From the NCBI GenBank assembly GCA_027011225.1, contig JALVAK010000143.1, positions 1 through 57,941 on the forward strand: a stretch of DNA of 57,941 nucleotides, in the 5' to 3' direction. A model generated the notes under the pieces. The model did no database searches. It saw nothing but the letters and a program-made list of their open reading frames with translations, and had not been told where the DNA came from. Each line of letters opens with the position of its first letter. Position 1 is the first letter of the stretch. This document shows positions 19,647 through 28,022 of the stretch, piece by piece. A program made the position numbers and the translations under genes. This DNA comes from Nautiliaceae bacterium (GTDB taxonomy: Bacteria > Campylobacterota > Campylobacteria > Campylobacterales > Nautiliaceae).

Positions 19647-20600
19647 ATGAAAAAAATATTTCTTTTTTTTATAAGTGCAATTTTTGTATTTGCGATTACT
19701 GATATAAAACCTTACAAACTTTATAAATATGATTACTACATATCAAAAATTGCCTTTAATAAAAAGTTACTTGCAATAGGGCTTGAAAATGGCACTATTT
19801 TGATAAATGAATTTAGTACAAATAAAAATATAGATAAAATAACTCTTCCAAAAATTCATGATTTTATGGGAGAGCTGATTCCTATGCCAATTTATTCAAT
19901 TGATATCTCTCCTGATGGAAAAAATATTTTTATTTTAACTGAAGGCGAAGATGCAAAAAGAGAAATGTTTATTTATAATCTAAAAAACAAAAAGCTAACT
20001 AATGTGTATGAAACAAAAGAGACTTTAATGAAAGCTAACTATATCAATAACACACAAATCTTTATAGCATTACTTAGTGATGAGGTAGAGCTTTTTGATT
20101 TAAATACAAAAAAAATTATTTACAAAAATCAAGTAGGAAACTATGTATTTTCTACATATGCTCTAAATGAAAAAAAATCACTTGCCGCAATTGGTGATGA
20201 GAGTGGAAGCATAAAAATTGTAGATGTTAAAAGTGGTAAAAGAATAAAAAAAATTCAAGGCTTTAACAAAGATAAAACAATTTCACTAGATTTTGTGAAA
20301 AATTATGTAATAAATGGAAGTAGCGATAAAAGAGTAGGAGTTTATGATATAAAAACTAAAAATGCAATTGTTACTCTAAAAGCAAAATTTTTACCATACG
20401 CTAGTGCAATTAGCCCTGATGTAAAACAATTTGCTATTCAATATGATGAAAAATATAATATTAAAGTTTTTGATATGAATAAAAAGCCTCTATTTTTATT
20501 AAAAGGTCACAAAATGCCACTTAGCGATATGAAATATTTAAATAAAAATACAATAATAAGCTACTCACCAAGTGAAATAATAATATGGAAGGAGAAATAA
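19647..20600 (+). CDS. napL: NapL-like periplasmic beta-propeller protein
   Basis: Signal peptide plus WD/PQQ-like repeats; position between napF and napD as in Campylobacterota nap clusters. Confidence 0.82.
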   Translation: MKKIFLFFISAIFVFAITDIKPYKLYKYDYYISKIAFNKKLLAIGLENGTILINEFSTNKNIDKITLPKIHDFMGELIPMPIYSIDISPDGKNIFILTEGEDAKREMFIYNLKNKKLTNVYETKETLMKANYINNTQIFIALLSDEVELFDLNTKKIIYKNQVGNYVFSTYALNEKKSLAAIGDESGSIKIVDVKSGKRIKKIQGFNKDKTISLDFVKNYVINGSSDKRVGVYDIKTKNAIVTLKAKFLPYASAISPDVKQFAIQYDEKYNIKVFDMNKKPLFLLKGHKMPLSDMKYLNKNTIISYSPSEIIIWKEK

Positions 20601-20944
20601 TGAATATTTCAAGCATAATTGTTAGAACAAGACCTGAAAATTATGACGCAGTATGGATGAACTTACAAGAGAGTGAGCTATGTGAAGTGCATTTTGGAGA
20701 TAAACAAAAAGGTGTCATTATAGTTACAATTGAAGGAGAGTGTGTAGAAGAAGAAATTGAAAAATTAAGACAAATAGAAGAGATGCCATTTATTATAAGT
20801 GCAGATATGCATATGAGTTATTGTGAAGAAGAGCTTGATAAAATGATGGAAGATATTGATGCAAATAAAACAGTTGAAGAGATAAATAAAGATAAAAAAG
20901 CTGAAGAAATTACTTATTTTGGCTCTCTTAAAGGAAAATATTAA
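20600..20944 (+). CDS. napD: NapD chaperone
   Basis: MNISSIIVRTRPENYDAVWMNLQESELCEVHF...GVIIVTIEG; SD aaggag; start reassigned from 20585. Confidence 0.9.
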   Translation: MNISSIIVRTRPENYDAVWMNLQESELCEVHFGDKQKGVIIVTIEGECVEEEIEKLRQIEEMPFIISADMHMSYCEEELDKMMEDIDANKTVEEINKDKKAEEITYFGSLKGKY

Positions 20945-20968
20945 AAATTTTTTAAAAATTATACTTTT

Positions 20969-20984
20969 GGCACTTTTGAGACAC
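20969..20984 (+). promoter_or_regulatory. Tandem direct repeat site S3 (GGCACTTTTGAGACAC)
   Basis: Same pattern, 13/16 identity with S2, immediately upstream of an AT-rich -10-like TATAAAAT before hao. Confidence 0.45.
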
Positions 20985-21022
20985 GTTTATTTTATAAAAT
21001 TTTAAAGAGATAGTCTCAAAAG
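20973..21022 (+). repeat. 10-bp perfect inverted repeat CTTTTGAGAC...GTCTCAAAAG, 3' arm overlapping the hao SD
   Basis: Arms at 20973-20982 and 21013-21022; SD AAAAGGAG spans 21018-21025, ATG at 21032. Confidence 0.7.
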
Positions 21023-21031
21023 GAGTGAAAA

Positions 21032-22570
21032 ATGAAAAAAGCACTAACAGCAGGTCTAAGCGTAGCAGCAATCACATCTGTAGCATTTGCAGCTAACAGC
21101 TTAGATTCTAACCCAAATTACAAAAAACTTAAAAACTTTCACCCAAAAGGTGTAAGTAACGACCAATGTTTAATGTGTCACAAAACTACTGACCCTGGAA
21201 TTGTAGCTGATTGGCAACATTCTAAACACGCAAAAGCAGGTGTAGGCTGTGTTGAATGTCACGTAGTACCAAAAGACTATCCAACTGCATTCAAAAATCA
21301 CCCAATGCAAGGTGCTAACTGGACTGTTCAAATTGCTGTTTCATCTGTAACTTGTGCAAAATGTCACGCAAAAGAAGTAACTGAATATCTAAACTCTGGA
21401 CACGCAAGAGGTGCAGCTCAATGGCTTGCAGTAAATGGAACTAAACATGGATATTTAATGACTAAACTTTCATATTATTATGAAAGTTTAAAAGGTAGAA
21501 ATCCAACTCTAAATGGCGTACCTGGCGATAAAATGGCAAAAGGTATTAGAAGAGATGGTGAAGTATTTTATGCAAATGAAAAAAATCCAAAAATTGCTGA
21601 TTTAAACGTAGCAAACATTTGTATCCAATGTCACGGAACAACTATAAAACTTGATAAAAATGGTGTTCCAGACCCAAGAACTTGGCCAAATGATGGTATT
21701 GCTTCATTATATCCAGATGGAGGAGTTGGAAACTGTCTAAGCTGTCACAGCAGACATAAATTCAGCGCAGCTGAAGCTAGACATCCAGCAAGCTGTGGTA
21801 ACTGTCACTTAGGACCAGACCATCCAATGAAAGAAGTTTTTGAATCAAGTGTACATGGACACATCTTTGATACAAATGAAGAAGATTATAAATTCGATAC
21901 AGGTGAGCAAATCCCTGGTAAAACTCTAAGAGCTGCTACATGTTTTACATGTCATATGGCAGCAATTAATGGTCTTAAATCAACTCACAACGTATCACTT
22001 AGACTTAAATGGAATCTTTGGGCACCAGATAGCTTCTTAAGAACAGGTGGATATGAAACAGCTGGTTGGGCATTCTGGAAAGGTGGAGGAAAAGTTATTG
22101 GTGGCAAAACTGTAATTAGAGGTAATCCAAAAGCTGGTAATCCTGCAGGTCCAGAAGCAGCTAGAGCTGATATGAAAAAAGTTTGTATGACTTGTCACCA
22201 AGCTACATTTACAAACAATTATTTCCAAAGAGTAGATGCAGCTGTAAAAGTTTACAATGAATACAAAGCATTTGCTAATAAAATGATGAAAGATTTAAAA
22301 TCAAAAGGTTTAATTAAATCTGATGTATGGAGTGACCCATTCTTCAAACTATACTATTACCTATGGCATCATGAAGGAAGAAGATTTAGACATGGTGCAG
22401 CTATGGGAAGCCCAGATTATGCACATTGGCATGGAGTATTCCAAGTAATGCAAGATATTAGAGAAATGAAAGATATCTATGATTACAGAATGAAAATGTA
22501 CAAAAAATATAAAGACGCTAAAAAAGTTCTTGAAAATGAGCCTCCAATGCCAGTTGTTACTCACGAATAA
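21032..22570 (+). CDS. hao: Octaheme hydroxylamine oxidoreductase-like cytochrome c (epsilon-Hao type)
   Basis: Signal peptide and eight CxxCH (CLMCH, CVECH, CAKCH, CIQCH, CLSCH, CGNCH, CFTCH, CMTCH); C-terminal RRFRHGAAMGSPDYAHWHG. Confidence 0.92.
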   Translation: MKKALTAGLSVAAITSVAFAANSLDSNPNYKKLKNFHPKGVSNDQCLMCHKTTDPGIVADWQHSKHAKAGVGCVECHVVPKDYPTAFKNHPMQGANWTVQIAVSSVTCAKCHAKEVTEYLNSGHARGAAQWLAVNGTKHGYLMTKLSYYYESLKGRNPTLNGVPGDKMAKGIRRDGEVFYANEKNPKIADLNVANICIQCHGTTIKLDKNGVPDPRTWPNDGIASLYPDGGVGNCLSCHSRHKFSAAEARHPASCGNCHLGPDHPMKEVFESSVHGHIFDTNEEDYKFDTGEQIPGKTLRAATCFTCHMAAINGLKSTHNVSLRLKWNLWAPDSFLRTGGYETAGWAFWKGGGKVIGGKTVIRGNPKAGNPAGPEAARADMKKVCMTCHQATFTNNYFQRVDAAVKVYNEYKAFANKMMKDLKSKGLIKSDVWSDPFFKLYYYLWHHEGRRFRHGAAMGSPDYAHWHGVFQVMQDIREMKDIYDYRMKMYKKYKDAKKVLENEPPMPVVTHE

Positions 22571-22602
22571 GCCCTCTTTTTTGGGCTTTTATTTTTATCA
22601 AA
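22570..22602 (+). terminator. Rho-independent terminator after hao
   Basis: AAGCCCtcttttttGGGCTTTTATTTTTAT. Confidence 0.75.
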
Positions 22603-22617
22603 AATAGTCTTTGACAC

Positions 22618-22652
22618 TAAATTTAAAAAATTAAAAAGCCAAAAAGGCTAAA
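22618..22652 (-). terminator. Rho-independent terminator of the convergent monoheme cytochrome operon
   Basis: Minus strand AGCCTTTTTGGCTTTTTAATTTTTT. Confidence 0.65.
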
Positions 22653-22659
22653 GTAGGTT

Positions 22660-22896
22660 TTATTTTTTTCCGTATTTTTTAGCTGCTTCTTCGATTTCTT
22701 TATCACTCATTCCTTTAGCAATATTAACCATCATAGGATTGCCTTTTCCAGCTTTAAATTCTTTCATTTTTTTAACAATTTCTGCTGGAGTCATGTTGTC
22801 AAGTTTTTTTGCCATTCCACCATTATGGCACATAGCACAATCTTGATATGCAAATCCTAATGCCGCTAATGATAAAAACGCTAATAGTTTTTTCAT
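22660..22896 (-). CDS. Small periplasmic monoheme c-type cytochrome
   Basis: Signal peptide, CAMCHNGG. Confidence 0.85.
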   Translation of the reverse strand: MKKLLAFLSLAALGFAYQDCAMCHNGGMAKKLDNMTPAEIVKKMKEFKAGKGNPMMVNIAKGMSDKEIEEAAKKYGKK

Positions 22897-22937
22897 TACT
22901 ACTCCTTTTATTCAAATGTAATTCAAATTATATCAAA

Positions 22938-23750
22938 TTAAGTTCTAAATTTCATAGGAAGAGGAGCAAATTTCATTTTACATTTATTTTTAATGATTTT
23001 TCCATTTTTATCTATTATGATTTCATAATAACTATCAGCTCCCATATCATCAGTGGAATACAGCTCTAAAATAATTTTTTCATTATCTATTTTATATTTA
23101 TCAAAACTCTCTTCACTTCCTAAATCAAAAAATCTAATCCAACCTTTATTTAAATTAGCTATAAACGCATCTTGAGTAGTATTTTTTATTGTACCTATTA
23201 CAAATAAGTCATCTCCTACTTTAAATACAAAATTGCCATTAATAGAATTTTTAAGTTGCATTTTCTTAATTAGTTTTCCATTTTTATAAATTTCTATATA
23301 GCTTTTACCATCTCTAAATACATCAATTAATACGTAATAATCTTTATTTTTTACATACAAATCTTTAATAAGAGCATATTTTCTTGGAATTTTCACTCTT
23401 TTAATAACCCTTCCATTCTCATCTAAAACTAAAATTTCTGGAAAATAATTTGAATCTAACCCTGCTACATAAATTTTATCATTATCAACTGCAATTTTTT
23501 TAGTATCTAAATTAGTAGAAATAGTTTTGACTTGATTAAAATTTTTATCCAAAAAAACAATTTTAGCTCCATTTGCGCTTGGAGATGAAAAAATATAAAA
23601 ATTTTTAAATTTAATTAAATCATCACTTGTTATATGATATTTCTTTATTAAAGTTTTATCAATATTAACTTTTTCAATTTTCTTATCTATTTGAGACGTA
23701 GCACACCCTGCTAAAAAAATTATTGCTGCTAAATTTATTATCTTTTTCAT
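22938..23750 (-). CDS. Lipoprotein with beta-propeller-like repeats
   Basis: Lipobox IIFLAGC; repeated DxNG/KIYVAG blade-like segments. Confidence 0.65.
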   Translation of the reverse strand: MKKIINLAAIIFLAGCATSQIDKKIEKVNIDKTLIKKYHITSDDLIKFKNFYIFSSPSANGAKIVFLDKNFNQVKTISTNLDTKKIAVDNDKIYVAGLDSNYFPEILVLDENGRVIKRVKIPRKYALIKDLYVKNKDYYVLIDVFRDGKSYIEIYKNGKLIKKMQLKNSINGNFVFKVGDDLFVIGTIKNTTQDAFIANLNKGWIRFFDLGSEESFDKYKIDNEKIILELYSTDDMGADSYYEIIIDKNGKIIKNKCKMKFAPLPMKFRT

Positions 23751-23753
23751 ATC

Positions 23754-23981
23754 TTACCTTCCATATATTTTTAAAATATTTTTAATATCTTCTTTTGTTA
23801 AGCTTCTAGCAATATAAGACATGGTGCTATTTTCTTTTTTTAGCTCATTTAATCTTTTTTGAATATAACTTTTTTTAAGAGAATTTAAATCTACTTCTTT
23901 TCTTCCATTATGACAACTCATACAAAAAGTATAATTTTTTGCAAAAATTAAAATAGGTAAAATTAATAATATCTTTTTCAT
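23754..23981 (-). CDS. Small periplasmic monoheme c-type cytochrome
   Basis: Signal peptide, CMSCHNGR, TMSYIARSLTKEDI distal Met region. Confidence 0.85.
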   Translation of the reverse strand: MKKILLILPILIFAKNYTFCMSCHNGRKEVDLNSLKKSYIQKRLNELKKENSTMSYIARSLTKEDIKNILKIYGR

Positions 23982-24673
23982 TTTAACCCTTTATAAAGCA
24001 TATAAACACCAACTAATATAAGCAAAATCCCACTAATTTTTTCAATTATTCCCATATATTTTTTTAATTTTTCTATAATTTTTAAACTCATTAAAGTAAA
24101 AATTGCCATCAAAATAAAAGGCAAAGCAAGACCTATAGTGTATAAAATCATCATTATTATACTTTTAGTAGGCTCAGTGGCTGCCATCCCTACAATAGTA
24201 CCAAAAATTGGACCAATACAAGGCGTCCAACCAAGAGCAAAAGAGACACCTAGTAAAAAACTTCCTACATTTTGTAAATTAAGTCTTTTTTCGTATTGTA
24301 AAAATTTAATTCTTATAAACCCTCCTAAATGCAAACCAAAAATAATAATAATTAATGCTGCTACGATATTAAAAATTTTATTATGTAAAAAATTTCCTAT
24401 CAAATTTGCCATTGCAGCACCAAGTAAAATAAATACAACAGAAAAACCTAAAATAAACATTACAGAATTTATAAAAATTTTTATTTTTTCTTTTTTATCT
24501 AATTTCCTTTGTTGAAGCTCTGAAGCGCTAATACCTGTAATATAAAAAAAGTAAATTGGCACTAAAGGCAAAACACAAGGTGAGAGAAATGATAAAACTC
24601 CTGCTATAAAACTTACAATAAAAGGCATTGAATCAAAATAGTTAAAAAGCGAATATACCAAATTATCAAGCAT
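23978..24673 (-). CDS. ccdA: Cytochrome c biogenesis protein, CcdA/DsbD-beta family
   Basis: GVLSFLSPCVLPLVPIYFFYITG and LGWTPCIGPIFG paired Cys-Pro motifs. Confidence 0.92.
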   Translation of the reverse strand: MLDNLVYSLFNYFDSMPFIVSFIAGVLSFLSPCVLPLVPIYFFYITGISASELQQRKLDKKEKIKIFINSVMFILGFSVVFILLGAAMANLIGNFLHNKIFNIVAALIIIIFGLHLGGFIRIKFLQYEKRLNLQNVGSFLLGVSFALGWTPCIGPIFGTIVGMAATEPTKSIIMMILYTIGLALPFILMAIFTLMSLKIIEKLKKYMGIIEKISGILLILVGVYMLYKGLK

Positions 24674-25898
24674 TTTTATCCTTTAATTTTTTAGCTAATT
24701 CATATGAATTTTTAATACAATCATTAAAACTAACTCCTCTATAAGCATTACCTGTAAGTATTATACCTACTTTTTGCGCTTCTTGAAAAATATTTTCAAC
24801 TAACTCATTATGTCCTAGAGAATAATTTGGAATTGCTTTTTTATGAAGTTTTATCCAACTAAACTTTGGATTTTTAGCTCCAGTTATTTTTTCTACATCT
24901 TTTTTTGCAATTTCAATTATTTTATCTTCATCTAAATCCCTAATTTCAGGATATCTTGCACCTCCTAGCATTACACGAATAGCGTTTCTATTTGGAAAAA
25001 TATACTTATCCATCAAAATTCCAAGAGATTTTTCTTTTATTGTAAGTATTCCAAATCCAACTGGCTTTATTGTATCATAATCAAATCCAACAATTGCTAC
25101 AGGGTTATATTCTATTTTTGAAAGTAGATTTGAGAGTTTATTATATTTTTTTAAAATATTAGCAGCTTCATAAGTAGGAGTTGCTATCACAACTTTATCA
25201 AAATCTTTCAATTCATCAATATCTTTAATTTCCTTTTTTACAAAATTTGCTTTTATATTTTGCTTTAGTTTTTCTATAAATTCACTCATTCCCCATTCAA
25301 ATGAATGAAGCTCACCACTTGGCTGACCTCCTCTTTTTAGTTTTATCATCCCTTTAAATAAACTTCCATATTCACACTCTATCTTTTTAAGCTTTGGAAA
25401 TGCCGCATTCATTGAAGTTTTTTTTGGAGTTGAAGCATAAATCCCAGCAAGCATTGGTATCATCATCTTCTTAGTAAATTCTCTTCCAAATCTTCTGTTT
25501 GCAAATTCTTCTACACTCTCTTCATCACACTTTGGCTTTACAAAAAATTCTTTTAAAATCCTGAGTTTTCCTCTAAAACTCATTATATCACTTTTTAAAA
25601 AATCAAGCGGCTTTGTTGGAATTTGGATAAGTTTATTATCATAAATAAATCTTTTTTTTGCATTTTCATTTGCTTTAATTGGTTTAATTCCTATTTTCTC
25701 GCATAATTCAAGAGTTTTTGGAGAATTACTTAAAAAACCATTCACTCCTTCTTCTAAAAGATAATTATTTACTTTTTGAGTATAAGCCTTACCTCCCCAT
25801 TTCTCTTTTTCAAAGATAGTAATATCAAAATCATTTTGCAAATAATATGCAAGACTTAGCCCACTAATTCCACCACCTACTATTGCTAATTTTTGCAT
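24666..25898 (-). CDS. Protoporphyrinogen oxidase, HemY/HemG FAD family
   Basis: GGGISGLSLAYYLQ FAD motif, ...GREFTKKMMIPMLAGIYAS, ILTGNAYRGVSFNDCIKNSYELA. Confidence 0.86.
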   Translation of the reverse strand: MQKLAIVGGGISGLSLAYYLQNDFDITIFEKEKWGGKAYTQKVNNYLLEEGVNGFLSNSPKTLELCEKIGIKPIKANENAKKRFIYDNKLIQIPTKPLDFLKSDIMSFRGKLRILKEFFVKPKCDEESVEEFANRRFGREFTKKMMIPMLAGIYASTPKKTSMNAAFPKLKKIECEYGSLFKGMIKLKRGGQPSGELHSFEWGMSEFIEKLKQNIKANFVKKEIKDIDELKDFDKVVIATPTYEAANILKKYNKLSNLLSKIEYNPVAIVGFDYDTIKPVGFGILTIKEKSLGILMDKYIFPNRNAIRVMLGGARYPEIRDLDEDKIIEIAKKDVEKITGAKNPKFSWIKLHKKAIPNYSLGHNELVENIFQEAQKVGIILTGNAYRGVSFNDCIKNSYELAKKLKDKNA

Positions 25899-26701
25899 GA
25901 TTTTCTCCTATAAATTAATACCATTACTCCTAAAATTATCATAAATGAGCTTAAAATCTGCCCCATTGTAAAATGAGCTATAATAAATCCAAGCTGAGAG
26001 TCTGGCTCGCGCCAAAATTCGCACAAAAATCTAAAAACTCCATATGAGATAAGATAAACTGCTATTAATTCCCCTTGGCATTTGTAAAACTTCTTATAAT
26101 AAAAATAAATTACTAAAAAACTTAAAATTCCTTCAAAAAACGCTTCATATATACCAATTGGATGCCTTAAAGCCCCATTAATATATACTCCCCAAGGCAT
26201 TTCAGTAACTCTTCCAACAATTCTTCCATTTAAAAAATTACCAATTCTCCCAAACACATATGCAAGTGGCACAGCTAAAGCTACTACATCTAAAATTTTC
26301 CAAAAATTAACTTTTTTTATATAACAAAAAAGAAGCGTTGCAATCAAAAATCCTATAACTGCCCCATGATAACTCATCCCAGCAATTCCCACAAACTTAC
26401 CATTTACAAATGGATTAAATGCCTCCCAAGGATGAAGTAGATAATATTTTTGCATTCCTGGCATATAAAAAAGCACATACCCAAACCTAGCACCAAGTAT
26501 TATTCCAATTTCTGCCCAAATAAAATATTCATCAATTATCTTTTTACTAAATCCAAATTTTTCACCAAACTTAATAGCCAAAAAATACCCAGTAATTAAA
26601 GCTAAAATATACATAATTGCATACCAATGAATCTTAAATCCAAACAAAGAAAAAGCAATAGGATTAATGTGAGAATAAATATGCTGCCAAAACTCTATCA
26701 A
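25886..26701 (-). CDS. lgt: Prolipoprotein diacylglyceryl transferase
   Basis: GRIGNFLNGRIVGRVTEMPWGV signature. Confidence 0.95.
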   Translation of the reverse strand: MIEFWQHIYSHINPIAFSLFGFKIHWYAIMYILALITGYFLAIKFGEKFGFSKKIIDEYFIWAEIGIILGARFGYVLFYMPGMQKYYLLHPWEAFNPFVNGKFVGIAGMSYHGAVIGFLIATLLFCYIKKVNFWKILDVVALAVPLAYVFGRIGNFLNGRIVGRVTEMPWGVYINGALRHPIGIYEAFFEGILSFLVIYFYYKKFYKCQGELIAVYLISYGVFRFLCEFWREPDSQLGFIIAHFTMGQILSSFMIILGVMVLIYRRKSCKN

Positions 26702-27972
26702 CTATTATCCTTAATTACTTCTGCTATTAATTCAAGCGGGTGTTTAAATAATTTATTATCTCCAACTTTATCAAGATGCTCAGTTATTTGCATTCTACAA
26801 GCACTGCACTCTGCACTTACAATCTCAGCATCAACTTTTTTAATCATTTCGGCTTTAATAAGTCCTTCTTTTCGTGCTAAATCAAATTTTTCACTCTGCA
26901 TTGTAATACCACCAAATCCACAACAAACATTTGAATCTTCCATTTCATTAATTATATAGTTTTTAGAAATTAAATTTCTTGGCTCAGCTCTTATATTAAA
27001 CACTTTTCCAAAATGGCAAGCATCATGATATGTAACTTTTTTATCTGATTTTTTAATCTCTTCAAGTCTTTTTTCAAGGTCTGTATATTTATAAAGCCAC
27101 TCAGTTGTTCCAAAAATTTTTGATTTTATTTTTTTATGTCTATCAAGCCACTCTGGCATATAATGTTTTATATACTCTTCATAATCTTTTTTTAGCATTG
27201 CTGTACATGTAGCTTCTGGTACCAAAATAGCATCTACTTCATCTATAAAACTCTCAAAATACTCTATATTTCTTTTTATAAGCTCTTCTGTAGTTTTAAA
27301 ATCCCCAGTAAAATAAGCAGGAGCCCCACAGCAAGCCTGTTTTTTTGGAATAAAAATATCAATATTTAAAAATTTTAAAATCTCTACTAAACTATCTCCA
27401 ACTTCTACATAATTATAATTTGCAAGACATCCTATAAAAATAGCAACTCTTTTTTGAGCATTTTTAGCTGGAATTCTCTCAGGATATTTTTTTAAAAAGC
27501 TTTTTTTTCTAAAAGCTGGCAGAAGTCTTCCTTTTTTTAGCATTGGAAGATTAAATCTGCTTCTAATTGATTTTTTTTCTTCTTCTATTTTAAATCCACA
27601 AGTTTGAAAATAAAACCCAAGTTTACTTACTAAATCATATGCCCATCTATGTTTTAGCATAAAGAAAAATGCTCTCTTCCACCAAGCAATTCCAAATTTT
27701 TCTGCTACTTTTGCTCTTGCATTTTCTATCATAAAATCAGTCGGAAGCGAATTTGGACAAACTTCAACACATTGATTACATAAAAAACATGATTCAACTG
27801 TATCTTTTAAGTTTTTATCAATCTCAATCTCTCCTTCATCTACACCTTTTAAAATATCCAAAAATCCTCTAGGAGATGTAGCTTCATCAGGATTTACTCT
27901 ATGAATTGTGCATCCTGGAATACATTTTCCACATTTAATACACATGTCGCTAACTTCACTAAATTTAAACAC
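26698..27972 (-). CDS. GlpC/HdrD-like (Fe-S) oxidoreductase with two CCG domains
   Basis: CIKCGKCIPGC, CFLCNQCVEVCP, two CCG domains (QACCGAPAY, NVCCGFGG). Confidence 0.88.
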   Translation of the reverse strand: MFKFSEVSDMCIKCGKCIPGCTIHRVNPDEATSPRGFLDILKGVDEGEIEIDKNLKDTVESCFLCNQCVEVCPNSLPTDFMIENARAKVAEKFGIAWWKRAFFFMLKHRWAYDLVSKLGFYFQTCGFKIEEEKKSIRSRFNLPMLKKGRLLPAFRKKSFLKKYPERIPAKNAQKRVAIFIGCLANYNYVEVGDSLVEILKFLNIDIFIPKKQACCGAPAYFTGDFKTTEELIKRNIEYFESFIDEVDAILVPEATCTAMLKKDYEEYIKHYMPEWLDRHKKIKSKIFGTTEWLYKYTDLEKRLEEIKKSDKKVTYHDACHFGKVFNIRAEPRNLISKNYIINEMEDSNVCCGFGGITMQSEKFDLARKEGLIKAEMIKKVDAEIVSAECSACRMQITEHLDKVGDNKLFKHPLELIAEVIKDNS

Positions 27973-28022
27973 TGCTAGCCTTTTTTAAGTGCAATTTATC
28001 AAAATAACTATAAAAAGTAAAG

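Noticed and set aside
27978-27997. TTAAGTGCAA upstream of the CCG-domain oxidoreductase as another regulon site
   Set aside because: Second half-site is 13 bp away rather than 11 and lacks CAC; not supported.
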